Shown in pieces: positions 25,172-38,200 of a stretch of 64,000 nucleotides of DNA. A program made the position numbers and the translations under genes. Positions within the stretch are counted from its first letter, which is position 1. Each line of letters begins with the position of its first letter. The stretch comes from Tetrahymena thermophila SB210 (taxonomy: Eukaryota; Ciliophora; Oligohymenophorea; Hymenostomatida; Tetrahymenidae), in the NCBI RefSeq assembly GCF_000189635.1, contig NW_002476522.1, positions 1-64,000 on the forward strand, given 5' to 3'. Below the pieces are notes generated by a model that saw nothing but the letters and a program-made list of their open reading frames with translations, had not been told where the DNA came from and searched no databases.

Positions 25172-27225
25172 ATGATAATCTATTTAAATGCATTAATAAT
25201 TATTTTGTTTATATTGAAACTTTCCTTCTAATTTGATTATATATGCGATGATATTAAACCTACTAATGTTTACTGCGATTAGAACCAAATTTGCTAAGAC
25301 TGTTTAAATGCTGATTGTTTGTATTGTAAAAGTGATTTGAACACCTGTACATAATGTGTCAGCAAATTCTTACTTAATGATTAATGCTTGAACGTATAGC
25401 CAATAGGTGCTTTTTGTGATAAAAGTACAAAAATATGTACTAAATGTTCAGTCGATTCATGTAATTAGTGCTCAGATGATGCTTAAATATGTTAGAAATG
25501 CGATTAATCTTCAACAAAAATATATCTTTATTAAAACAGCTGCTTAAATTCTACACCAGATTATGTCTAATGCGATTCTTCAAATATTTGTACTAACAAA
25601 CCTCCAACATACTGCACCGAAAATTGTTAGACGTGCGATTATAAGTAAAAAGTTTGCTTGCAGTGTTCCAACACTTATTATAAAGTAATAAACTAATCAT
25701 CTACGTTTCCTACTTGTTAAAGTAATTGTCCTTCTAATTCTTCTTAATAAGACTCAGAATGTTATGTTTGCCTTGAAGGCTACGTCTATTCAAACAAAAA
25801 TTGCGTTTAACAATTCAAAAAATATGATTCAGAAATATTTACTGAGGATAAAGTAAAAGAGGTTGCTTAATAAGTTTCAACATCCTCATAAGCAACTACA
25901 ATTAGCACAGTAGCGCTGAATTCAGTTTCAAATGTTTTTTCATCTTCTAGTTTTAGCATTGTAACAGCTGGATTGTCTTGCTAAAAACTCTCGTACTTGA
26001 CAATAGTTGATTGTAATCTACCCAATCCAGTATTTTAACCTTTAAATGCATAAAAAGGTAATTAATTAATTTATCAATTAAAATGTTTAAAATGATTAAA
26101 AATATTAATAAAAATAATCTAGATCAAATTCCTACCCAGTCTTTCAAGTTCCTTAATTTCTTGAATTATTTTATTCCGAAAGATAGCATCTATTACTATG
26201 ATATCAAATTTGAGAATATTAGTCTTTCTTACAATATAGTATTTAACAGTGGTTCAGCTATTTCTATTTTTTTGATTTGTTTCTCCCTTTTAGTGATATT
26301 TTATATTTTAACTGAAAAAATTAGCAACTAGAAGATTTAATCTATTTCAAAAACTATATACAATAGTATATTCTCTGGGTTGACAATATCTTATTTATAG
26401 CTTGCGATGTCTATATTTATCATAGGAATTAATGTTTAAATAAAAGAATTTATTAACAAATCTAATATTATAGGTTTATATTTTAAGATCCCCTTTATAA
26501 TTTTTCTGATTATTTTGGTAGTCGCAATATTTTATTGGTAGTTTAAATATCTTAACCTGTAAAAACCTCTTTAATAGAATCTAAATTTTTATGAAATTAC
26601 AAAAGAAAAGATTTTAAATGACGCTATATATGAGATAAGATTGGCTAGAAACTTTAGTTTGATAAATTTGTTTTTTGAATCTCTTTTAACTCCAACTCTA
26701 TTCATTTAATTTAACTTTAGCTGGTAAATTGTGACTATTGCTTATATAATATTGCAATTGTTACTATTAACAATTACAATATATACTAAGCCATTTAAAT
26801 CTAAGCTTACTAATTTATACTTTATGGTCAATTCTATTTTGTGGATATCACTAATGATTTAATACTATATTATTAATTCTTACATGTCTAAAAGTGACTA
26901 TAATAGCTATGCTAAGATACTAGATAAGTGTTGTTTCTCTTTTTTAATTAATGTGTAAGCAATTTTACTCATTAACCCAATATATATGGTACTTGCAATT
27001 ATAGTTAAAATATATGATCTAATCAAGTAAAAAAGAGAATAGAAAAGATAGAAACAATAAATTGATGTATCTTCTAATTAGAATTAATTTTTGAAATTGA
27101 CTAACTAAAATTCCCAAATTTAGTCTAAAGTTTTATCTTTATACGAAATGGAAATGTCATTTCAAAATCAGTTCTCTCAAATAACAAACACGGATTACTG
27201 GGTCAGAAAGAAAAAAATACATTGA
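25172..27225 (+). CDS. Cys-rich multi-pass membrane protein, short paralogue (A)
   Basis: Two exons (25172-26057, 26123-27225; intron 26058-26122) join to 662 residues ending at TGA. A signal peptide (residues 1-20, hydrophobic) is followed by a Cys-rich region to about residue 215 with repeated CxxC motifs (CNQCSDDAQICQKCD, CTENCQTCDYKQKVCLQC), similar to growth-factor-receptor/furin-like modules. A Ser/Thr linker (VFSSSSF) and then about seven hydrophobic segments follow (starts SAISIFLICF, LTISYLQLAM, IPFIIFLIIL, INLFFESLL, IVTIAYIILQ, LYFMVNSILW, AILLINPIYM), then a charged Q/N/S tail. The layout suggests a plasma-membrane protein with a cysteine-rich ectodomain; receptor or channel is not decided. 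The middle Cys-rich cassette of its neighbours B and C is absent. ATG at 25172 aligns with the paralogues. Confidence 0.82.
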
Positions 27226-30200
27226 AACCTTATATTTTTTTATTTATATTTTAATGATCATATTTATTTCAAACTCTTATCAATCACTAGTTAAAAATAT
27301 CTATAAGATATTGTATATAATAAAAACCAAATCAGTTTATATAAAATTTAATTATTTATTTATTTTCTTTATTTATTTATTAAAAATCATTTAAAATATT
27401 CTTTTTGATTTTTTGTTTTTTCTTTATCTTAATTTTATTATTAATGATAATATTCTTCTTCCAAAATACAAGAAATTTAGATAAAATTAATTATTTAGTT
27501 AAGTAATCAAAAATTTTTAAATGATTATTCACAAAATCACCTGAATATTTTATTTTATATATACTGGTTAAAAATTTTTCAATGAATAGATAAAAAATAA
27601 TAAAAAGTTTTTTTACTATCTAAATAAGAGTAAAGATGAATTTAAATGAAAATTTTATTTTTTGTTTTAACTTTATATGAACTTAAACTATTTCAGTTAA
27701 TTCAAAGAAATATTTATATTCAGGTATAAATCCAAACTAATGCTAATATGATTAAAATCATAGCTTTTAATAATGCTTAAATGCAGATTTTTAGTTTTGT
27801 TTAATCAATTCGAACGCTTGCGCATAAAGCTTCAATACATTTTATTCAATTCTTAATCTCTCTATTCCTCCTTAAAGATTAAATTGCAATCCATGCACTA
27901 AAATAAGTAAAAAATATAAAGTATAAATTGCATTAAATACTTCATAATGTTTATGGCATTCATTATTTGTGTACCTGTATTAAAATTAATGTATGAATTC
28001 TAAATTTAAATTAAGTTATTTTTATTACAATGGCTAGAATGTTTATGTTACTCAACCTACTTCTTTTTGTTATAAAATTGTTTGTCTAGTAATAATAAAT
28101 TAAAATTTTATTATTAATGCTCCAATTGTTTTACTATGCTTATTAGCTAACCTATTACTTCTCCATTTTATGTATGCTCTTAACTTCAAATTCACCTTTA
28201 ACATATATATATTATTATTAATGTCCAAATTTGAACTCAAGTTGTTGTAAATTTGATTGAACCACCAAAATACATGCTAGTTTTTGAATGATGTGTGTTG
28301 AATATGCTAAAATTAAATTTTAAGAATAAAATAAGTCAGTCCACTTAGATTTGTGAATAATAGAAAGCTCTTAACTGTTAATATTACATTTAAGATAACT
28401 AAATGTGGAATATTTTCTAAAATAGTTGCTAATCTATCCATCCAATATCTTATTACTGCGGTTTAGAATAGATACACATATCACGCAAAATAAAATGCAC
28501 AACTTGTGATAAATATAGAAATTGATAATATTTTTAATATAAACATGCATAGTGTTTAGATAAAATACTTGTAAAGCCTAAGGTTAAAATATTTATTTAA
28601 ACAATAAGGAATTTTAATTCATATAATGCTATTATGTAAATAAAAATTAATACTCTTTTTAATTTAAATAGATGAAATTCAGATAGAAAATTACTTTAAT
28701 TATAAAAATCAAATTTATAATACAAATAATTATCTTATTAAATCTAACCCTCACTAAATCTTCAAAAAATGAAAAAAAATTGAGTAAATCATCATTATTA
28801 TTTTTCCTAATTTATATTTAATGGAAGAATCTTTTTAATTTTGTATGCATACATTTTTAAAGCAATTCAATTTATCTCAGTAAATTTATTATGAATAAAT
28901 ACAAAATTAATTTTATTATTTTGATGATGACAATAAATTTGTAGATATGAAAAATAAGATTTTTTATTATAAATATTAAAATGAATACTTTGAATAAAAC
29001 CACCTAGCGCATATTTCTGCTAAGCAATTAATAAATAATTAAATCCCTTTTTAAACATTATAATGCAGTGTGTTTTTTCAATAATATATAGATGAATCTA
29101 ATATTTAATACATAAGTTGTGAAGATGGTATTATTTTAAAGTGAAAAATTATTTACAATATAAGTAATTATTTACACTCCTTAAAAATAGAATAAATAAT
29201 TTTGTAAGTAAATATAACATTTTAGGCTAAAGTTAGTATTAATATTTCTCTAAGTGATATTTAAAATATTTTTTTAACTTTATGATTTACTGTAATCAAT
29301 TCTACATTAAGCTGCTAAATGCTATCTCAATTAATTTTAGTTAACAATAGCCTTACTATTGAAATTTTCAAATCCTTAAGTAAAGTGAAATGTAAATAGA
29401 TTTTTGATATTTAAACTATTTCATTTATTTTTAATTTAATATAATTAATGCTAAATACTTACTTTAGAATTTTTGATTAACTATTAGATCAAAATTCTTT
29501 TGAAATTCCAGATATCATTCAAACAATACTATTGAATTGAAAAAGAAATCGCCCATCCATTAAATAATTGGATCTACAGAATTTGAATGAACTAATTTAA
29601 CTCACAACTCTATCTATCTTAAATATCTTGAAAACATAAACATATTACAATAAAGTGAAAACAAAGATAAGAAAGACCTCAATTGGTCTAAAAGAAAAAT
29701 TGAAAAAGCAGCTAATAAAAATTACTCTAAATGTTTAACAAACACTGAAAATAAATTTTATTGATTGATTTTAAATATTAATTTTTAAAAGCGTTAAAGT
29801 ATCTGCTAAATCATAATTAAGTTTATTTCATTGTTTAGTTACAATTTTTTGCATAGAACTAAACATCTTATTTTTAATAGTAATTTAAGGTATTAAATTC
29901 TTATGGATGTGGAGAATTAAGAATTTAATTCCTGGATTTGCTATAAAGTAGATTAATTAATTTAATAATTTTATTTTAATTTTTATAATAGAATATTTAT
30001 TTTACAATTTTTTAATATTAATATGAAATTTCAGATATTAAATTATTAATTAAAAATAGATTTTTATTTAATAATATTATTAATATGCTTAATTATTTTA
30101 AAAGAAAATATTTATTTAATAATCAAATAATATCCAAACTATTTTGGGAAATTATTAAAAATTTTTGAAAGTTGTTTTTAAATTTTTTTTTAATTTATAA

Positions 30201-30623
30201 AAAATATTTATTCTTCTACTAAATATATATTTCCTACCTACTATTCTAATTTTTATAAATAATTATCAAAATATTTTAAGTTTTAATTAATATTAAAAAT
30301 TTTAAAGTAATAGGCAGAGCAGATACCATTAAATAATTTATGTAAAAAAAAATGATATAAATTAATAAAAGAAAATTAACTTTTTAAATTTGTTTAAATA
30401 GTATGTATATTTAAATGTGCTTAAACAATTTAAAGGTTATTTTAACACCTAAATTTATTGAGATTATTCAATTTTTTATGCTCGTTTATCTTATCATCTA
30501 AAAAAAATAAGTTTAGAGCTAATAATATTTAATAGTACATTAATTTTTAGTTCTTTAAATGATATAATCAATTGATATAAATTATATAGGCAAAAAATAA
30601 TTAAGTTAATAATCAATCAAAAA
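27226..30623. other. Intergenic, 3.4 kb, with one gene-like fragment
   Basis: Mostly AT-rich and uninterpretable. A short plus-strand stretch (29585-29763) reads with protein-like composition (YLKYLENINILQQSENKDKK, then LNWSKRKIEKAANKNYSKC) and ends at TGA, but an in-frame TGA stands just upstream at about 29590 and no start or splice is convincing. The segment 30150-30620 matches the 5' flanks of genes A and C and probably carries the shared promoter of the family. Confidence 0.4.
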
Positions 30624-33589
30624 ATGATCTGTTTAAACGCTTTAATAATTGTTTTCTTTTTATTGAAACTTTCCTTCTAAGTTGACTATATATGCGATAT
30701 GAATCAACCAACTAATGTTTATTGCGATTAGAATTAAATTTGCTAAGACTGTTTAAATGCTGATTGTTTGTATTGTAAAAGTGATTTGAACACCTGTACA
30801 TAATGTGTAAGTAAATTCTTATTTAATGGAATATGCTCCAATAACTAGCCAATAGGTACTTTTTGTGATAAAAGTACAAAAATATGCACTAAATGTTCAG
30901 TCGATTCGTGTAATTAGTGCATAGATGATATTTAAGTATGTTAGAAATGCGATTAATCTTCAACAAAACCTTATCTTTATTAAAACAGCTGCTTAAATTC
31001 TACTCCAGATTATGTTTAATGCGATTCTTAAAATATTTGTACTAATAAACCACCAACATACTGCACCGAAAATTGCTAGACATGCGATTACAAGTAAAAA
31101 ATTTGCTTACAGTGTTCTAACACTTATTTAAAAGTAATAAGCTAATCATCTTCGCTTCCTACATGTTAAAGTAATTGTCCTTCTAATTCTTCTTAATAAA
31201 ACTAAGAATGTTATGTTTGCCCTTAATTTTGCACATCCTGCGATAGCTAATTTTAATGTCTATCTTGTTAATATGGTTATTCTCTATAATCTGGGGTGTG
31301 TTCTCTTTGCAAAGGATTAGCATAAGGGTCTAATCCATCTAGTTAAAAGTGTGAACCATGCCAAATAACAAATTGTTAAAATTGTACTGTAGACAGTTCT
31401 AAATGTAATATGTGCTCTTCAAATTACTATCTTGTTAATAACAAATGCTAAACTAGTCATCCTGTAGGTTATTTTTGTGATAGTTAAAATGTTTGCTTTA
31501 AATGTAATGGTGATTGTAATACTTGTGATGAATAAAGAAATTGCAATACTTGCAGCGATGGATGTATTTAATGTTTAGATTCTAATACATGTACTGCTTG
31601 TGGTGATGATTTCTTATTAGATAGTCATAGATGCACTTGTAAAAAAGGATATTACGTAAAAATTTAATTAATTACACTTTTTATTTATTTTTAATTTTTA
31701 CTAATTTCTTCTTTAGAAATAATGTAAGCAAATATTTATGATTTTTATTTCTTATTTCTTTTAAAAGAGAATTTTTGTTTTTTATAAAATATTACCTATA
31801 AATATATTTATTAAATCCATAACTTTAACTTTTTATATAATTCAGAATTCCATAAAGAAGATCTGCTAAAATTGTGAAGATCTTAATTCAAAGGAAGATT
31901 GTAATTAATAAAATATAAATTATTGCTTTTTCTTTGAGGAAGAAAGTAAATGTGTTAATATTTAAAATCAAATTTTATATTGCGATCAAAATAATAAATG
32001 TTACTTAAAACAACCTAAAAAAACTTATTGCGTTAAGGGATAAAATTCTATTAATTAATTTAATTAACAAAATTGCTTCTAATGTGATTAATCGTGTGAA
32101 GGATGTACAGAAAAAAGTAATAAAGATTGTTTAAATTGTTCAGAAGGCTACATTTAATCAAATAATTCTTGTGTTTAACAATTCAAAGTATATGATTCGG
32201 TAACATTTACTGAGGATAAAGTAAAAGAGGTTGCTTAATAAGTTTCAACATCCTCATAGGCATCTACAATTAGCACAGTAGCGCTCAATTCAATTGCAAA
32301 TGTTTTTTCATCTTCTAGTTTTAGCATTGTAACTTCTGGTTTGTCTTGCTAAAAACTCTCGTACTTGACAATAGTTGATTGTAATCTACCCAGTCCAGTA
32401 TTTTAACCTTTAAATGCATAAAAAGGTAATTAATTTATCAATTAAAATGTTTAAAATGATTAAAAATATTAATAAAAATAATCTAGATCAAATTCCTACC
32501 TAGTCTTTCAAGTTCCTTAATTTCTTGAATTATTTTATTCCGAAAGATAGCATCTATTATTATGATATCAAATTTGAGAATATCAATCTTTCTTACAATA
32601 TTGTATTTAACAGCGGTTCAGCTATTTCTGTTTTTTTGATTTGTTTCTCCCTTATAGCGATCTTTTTCATTTTGACTGAAAAGATTAGCAACTAGAAGGT
32701 CTAATCTATTTCAAAAACTATATACAACAGTATATTCTCTGGGTTGACAATATCTTATTTATAGCTTGCGATGTCTATATTTATCATAGGAATTAATGTT
32801 TAAATAAAAGAATTTATTAACAAATCTAATATTATAGGTTTAGAATTTAAGATCCCCTTTATAATTTTTCTGATTATTTTGGTAGTCGCAATATTTTATT
32901 GGTAATTTAAATATCTTAACCTATAAAAACCTCTTTAAGTAAATCTAAACTTTTATGAAATTACAAGAGAAAAGATTTTAAATGACACCATATACGAGAT
33001 AAAATTAGCTAGATACTTTATTTTGATAAATTTGTTTTTTGAATCTCTTTTAACTCCAACTCTATTCATTTAATTTAACTTTAGCTGGTAAATTGTGACT
33101 ATTGCTTATATAATATTGCAATTATTATTATTAACAATTACAATATATACTAAACCTTTTAAATCTAAGCTTACTAATTTATACTTTATGATAAATTGTC
33201 TATTGTGGATAGGACTAATGATTTAATACTATATCATTAATTTTTATATGTCTAAAAGTGACTATAATAACTATGCTAAAACACTAGATAACTGTTGCTT
33301 ATCCTTTTTAATTAATGTGCAAATGATTTTACTTATTAACCCTATATATATGGTACTTGCAATTATAGTTAAAATATATGATCTAATCAAGTAAAAAAGA
33401 TAATAGAAAAGATAGAAATAATAAATTGATATTTCTTCTAATTAGAATATCTTTATGAAATTGGATCTATCAAATTCTCAAATTTAACCTAAAATTTCAT
33501 CTACATATGAATTAGAAATGTCATTTCAAAATCAGTTCTCTCAAATATCAAATACGAAGTACTGGCTCAGAAGCAAAAAAAAATATTGA
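30624..33589 (+). CDS. Cys-rich multi-pass membrane protein, long paralogue (B)
   Basis: Three exons (30624-31655, 31846-32425, 32487-33589) join to 904 residues. The first ~200 residues and all of the membrane part are nearly the same as in gene A. Between them B has about 240 extra residues of Cys-rich sequence split by the 31656-31845 intron (CPQFCTSCDSQFQCLSCQYG, CNTCDEQRNCNTCSDGC, then ICQNCEDLNSKEDC and CDQSCEGCTEKSNKDCLNCS). The linker and the roughly seven membrane segments follow as in A, ending LRSKKKY before TGA. The A-to-B difference is an in-frame gain or loss of a whole Cys-rich cassette including an intron. Cell-surface role inferred. Confidence 0.85.
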
Positions 33590-34561
33590 TATTTTATCTT
33601 TATTTATCTGCATTTTAATCATTCAATTTATTTCAAACTTTTATCAACCAACCACAAGTTATTATCTAAAATATTGTATATACTTAAACAGTTAATAAGA
33701 TGTAATTTATTTATTTTTTTATTTATCAAAAATTATTTTAAATATATCCTTAGATTTTTTTTTTTTTTTTACAACTTAGTTTTATTATGATTAATTATTT
33801 GTGATAATATTTTTCTTCTAAAAAATTACAGCTTATGGAATCTTTCATTAATTAATTATTTAATTAGCTAATCAAAAATTTTTTAATAATTTTTTGTAAA
33901 AGTTACTACTTTTTTTATAAAATATAGAGAAAATTTTAACTCGAATAATTTTAAATTTAAAAATATTATTTATAAAATCCAATTACCGAATATTTTTAGA
34001 TTTTTAATAGAGAATATATTTGTCTAGAATATTTTAAAACTTGAAAGATTCTCGAATCCTAATTTATCGGATATTTGGATTCTTTAACATCTCTGATCCA
34101 TCCATACTTTTTTTGTTACTTTTAAATTTTCTTTTAATTTATATAAAATATTTATTATTCTATTAAATATATTTCCTGATAGTAAAATAATTATCAGAGA
34201 ATATTTAATAAATTATCAAAATAATTGGAATGTTAATTAATTAATTTAATACTTTAAATTGTAAATTAATAAGCAGATAGCATTAAATGAGGTAAACATT
34301 AACGAAATAAAATTAACGTTCTAAATTTGTTTACAGAGTATATTAATGTGTGTCTAAAAAATTTAAAGGTTATTTTAATTACTAAATTTATTGAGGTTAT
34401 TCAATTTTTATGTTTATTTATTTATCTTATAATCTAAAAAAATAAATATGTTTAAATACTATTTAAAAATAAATTAATTTTTAGTTCTTTAAATAATATA
34501 ATCAATTATTTATTATAAATTATCAAGGTAAAAATTAATTAAGTAAAAAATCAATCAAAAA
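33590..34561. promoter_or_regulatory. Shared 5' flank of the A/B/C family
   Basis: Intergenic spacer between B and C. From about 34110 it is alignable by eye with 30170-30620 (upstream of B) and partly with 24760-25170 (upstream of A). Shared pieces include AAAGGTTATTTTAA, AAATTTATTGAG.TTATTCAATTTT, ATCTAAAAAAATAA, GTTCTTTAAAT.ATATAATCAATT and the leader AATCAATCAAAAAATG at the start codon. Conservation of noncoding sequence up to the ATG suggests retained promoter/UTR sequence or recent duplication. I cannot name individual sites. Confidence 0.5.
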
Positions 34562-37551
34562 ATGATCTGTTTAAACACTTTAATAATTGTTTTCTTTTTA
34601 TTGAAACTGTCCATATAAGCTAACTATATATGCGATATGAATCAACCAACTAATGTTTATTGCGATTAGAATTAAATTTGCTAAGACTGTTTAAATACTG
34701 ATTGTTTATATTGTAAAAGTGATTTGAACACCTGTACATAATGTGTAAGTAAATTCTTATTTAATGGAATATGCTCCAATGACTAGCCAACAGGTACTTT
34801 TTGTGATAAAAGTACAAAAATATGCACTAAATGTTCAGTCGATTCATGTAATTAGTGCTTAGATGATATTTAAATATGTTAGAAATGCGATTAATCTTCA
34901 ACAAAACCTTATCTATATTAAAACAGCTGCTTAAATTCTACTCCAGATTATGTTTAATGCGATTCTTAAAATATTTGTACTAATAAACCACCAACATACT
35001 GCACCGAAAATTGCTAGACATGCGATTACAAGTAAAAAATTTGCTTACAGTGTTCTAACACTTATTTAAAAGTAATAAGCTAATCATCTTCGCTTCCTAC
35101 ATGTTAAAGTAATTGTCCTTCTAATTCTTCTTAATAAAACTAAGAATGTTATGTTTGCCCTTAGTTTTGCACATCCTGCAATAGCTAGTTTTAATGTCTA
35201 TCTTGTTAATATGGTTATTCTCTATAATCTGGGGTGTGTTCACTTTGCAAAGGATTAGCATAAGGATCTAATCCCTCTAGTTATAAGTGTGAACCGTGCC
35301 AAGTAACAAATTGTTAAAATTGTACTGTAGACAGTTCTAAATGTAATATGTGCTCTTCAAATTACTATCTTGTTAATAACAAATGCTAAACTAGTCATCC
35401 TGTAGGTTATTTTTGTGATAGTTAAAATGTTTGCTTTAAATGTAATGGTGATTGTAATACTTGTGATGAATAAAGAAATTGCAATACTTGCAGCGATGGA
35501 TGTATTTAATGTTTAGACTCTCATAATTGTACTGCTTGTGGTGATGATTTCTTATTAGATAATCATAAATGCACTTGTAAAAAAGGATATTACGTAAAAA
35601 ATTTAATTATTTATCTACAAAAACTTATCTTACACTATTTATTTATTTTTAATTTTTACTAATTTTTTCTTTACTAATAATGTCTACGAAAACTTATTAT
35701 TTTTGTTACTCATTATTTTAATAAAAAGAAGATTTTTTATTTGTAGTAAAATATTACCCACAAACAAGCAAACAAAATAATTAAATCAATAAATTTTTAA
35801 ATAATTTAGAATTCAAAGAAAAAAATATGCTAAAATTGTGAAGATCTTAATTCAAAGGAAGATTGTAATTAATAAAATATAAATTATTGCTTTTTCTTTG
35901 AGGAAGAAAGTAAATGTGTTAATATTTAAAATCAAATTTTATATTGCGATCAAAATAATAAATGTTATTAAAAACAACCTAAAAACACTTATTGTGTTAA
36001 AGGATAAAATTCTATTAATTAATTTAATTAACAAAATTGCTTCTAATGTGATAAGTCATGCTAAGGATGTACATAAAAAAGTAATAAAGATTGTTTAAAT
36101 TGTTCAGAAGGTTACATTTAATCAAATAATTCTTGTCTTTAACAGTTCAAAGTATATGATTCGGTAAAATTTACTGAGGATAAAGTAAAAGAAGTTGCTT
36201 AATAAGTTTCAACATCCTCATAGGTAACTACAATTAGCACAGTAGCGCTCAATTCAATTTCAAATGTTTTTTCATCTTCTAGTTTTAGTATTGTAACTTC
36301 TGGATTGTCTTGCTAAAAACTCTCATATTTGACAATAGTTGAATGCAATCTACCAAATCCTGTTTTCTAACTTTTAAATGCATAAAAAGGTAATTAATTA
36401 ATTTATCAATTAAAAATATTTTATATGATTAAAAATATTAAATAAATAACCTAGATCAAATTCCGACATAGTCTTTCAAGTTCCTTAATTTCTTGAATTA
36501 TTTTATCCCAAAAGAGAGCATTTATTACTATGATATCAAATTTGAGAATATCAATCTTTCTTACAATATTGTATTTAACTGTGGTTCAGCTATTTCTGTT
36601 TTTTTGATTTGTTTCTCCCTAATAGTGATTTTTTACATTTTGACTGAAAAGATTAGCAACTAGAAGGTCTAATCAATTTCAAAAACTATATACAACAGTA
36701 TATTCTCTGGGTTGACAATATCTTATTTATAGCTTACAATGTCTATATTTATCATAGGAATTAATGTTTAAATAAAAGAATTTATTAACAAATCTAATAT
36801 CATAGGTTTAGAATTTAAGATCCCCTTTATAATTTTTCTGATTATTTTGGTTGTCGCAATATTTTATTGGTAATTTAAATATCTTAACCTATAAAAACCT
36901 CTTTAAGTAAATCTAAATTTTTATGAAATCACAAGAGAAAAGATTTTAAATGACGCCATATACGAGATAAAATTAGCTAGATACTTTGTTTTGATAAATT
37001 TATTTTTTGAATCTCTTTTAACTCCAACTCTATTCATTTAATTTAACTTTAGCTGGTAAATTGTGACTATTACTTATTTAATATTGCAATTGTTACTATT
37101 AACAATTACAATATATACTAGACCATTTAAATCTAAGCTTACTAATTTATACTTTATGATAAATTGTCTATTGTGGATAGGACTAATGATTTAATATTAT
37201 ATTATTAATTTTTATATGTCTAAAAGTGACTATAATAGCTATGCTAAAACACTAGATAATTGTTGCTTATCCTTTTTAATTAATGTGCAAATGATTTTAC
37301 TTATTAACCCTATATATATGGTACTTGCAATTATAGTTAAAATATATGATCTAATCAAGTAAAAAAGATAATAGAAAAGTAATAAACAATAATTGTCTTA
37401 TTATTAGAATAGCTTTTTGAAATTGGCTTAATAAAATCCACAAATTTAACCTAAAATTTTATCTTTATACGAATTAGAAATGTCTTTTCAAAATCAGTTC
37501 TCATTAATATCAAATTCGAAATACTGGCTCAGAAGCAAAAAAAAATATTGA
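34562..37551 (+). CDS. Cys-rich multi-pass membrane protein, long paralogue (C)
   Basis: Three exons (34562-35593, 35810-36389, 36455-37551) join to 902 residues. The first two exons have exactly the same lengths as in B (1032 and 580 nt) and the protein is a near copy of B: signal peptide, Cys-rich ectodomain including the extra cassette, Ser-rich linker, about seven membrane segments, and a C-terminus ending LRSKKKY. Differences are mostly single substitutions, plus small changes in the cytoplasmic tail (about 37370-37440). The intron at 35594-35809 is more diverged than its flanking exons, which points to selection on the coding part. Likely the youngest pair with B. Confidence 0.85.
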
Positions 37552-37890
37552 TATTTTATCTTTATTTATCTATAATTTAATCAATCAATTTATTTTAACA
37601 TTTTATTATTGTTTATACATAACAAATTTAAAAAGATGTAATTTTTTTATTTTACTTATAAAAAATTATTTTTAGCATACTCATAGATTTTTTGTTTTTT
37701 TATTCACTTAATTTTATTATTGCTAACTATATTATGGTAATATTTTTCTTCAAAAAAGCTTTAATTTAAGGAGTCTTTCATAAAATAAATATTTAATTTG
37801 ATAATCAAAAATTTTTAATTTTTTTATATATAATGGTAAAAACATTTATGAATATATCCAAATAAAAAAAATATTAATAAATAAATGAGC
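37552..37890. other. 3' flank of gene C
   Basis: AT-rich spacer with partial similarity to the 3' flanks of A and B (TTTATCTTTATTTATCT and following). No gene seen. Confidence 0.4.
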
Positions 37891-37899
37891 ACTAATATA

Positions 37900-38200
37900 C
37901 TATTTTCTGATTTCATCATTTATTAATTCTAGCTTGCAATCTCAATATTTTTTATTAGAGTCAACACACAATTAAAATAATATATAAATATTTGAAGTTA
38001 TGATGAATTTGTAATAAAATTGAAAGTCATTTTATACTTACTTATTAGGGCTTAATTTTAACAGCTATTTTAATATCTTAATAAATTAAATTCTTAAATA
38101 GATATCTTAAATTTCTATGAAATAATAAGATAAAAATAAAAAACGAGATAACAATAAATATTATTTCTATTGTCTATTAAATATCACAAATCATAGTAAT
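37900..38200 (+). pseudogene. Decayed membrane-domain fragment of the A/B/C family
   Basis: TAGCTTGCAATCTCAATATT and the following 40 bp resemble the second membrane segment of A/B/C (QLAISIFFIRVNTQLK beside QLAMSIFIIGINVQIK). About 150 bp later AATATCTTAATAAATTAAAT and TTTCTATGAAATAATAAGA resemble the start of the loop after the third segment (KYLNL, NFYEIT). Frame and spacing are not kept and no start, Cys-rich part or intact remainder is present. It is a relic of a fourth copy downstream of C. Confidence 0.55.

Noticed and set aside
25856..25870. AAAGAGGTTGCTTAA resembles the reverse complement of the Tetrahymena chromosome breakage sequence (two mismatches); also at 32224-32238.
   Set aside because: It lies inside a conserved coding stretch (KVKEVAQQ) of paralogous genes, and a working breakage site would have been removed in the macronucleus.
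27600..29400. Second LRR exon array on the minus strand (fragments such as KNLHLSIIKS near 27790).
   Set aside because: No repeated S-x-N-x-I starts, no constant-phase donor/acceptor pairs and no fixed exon length, unlike 20.9-23.6 kb.
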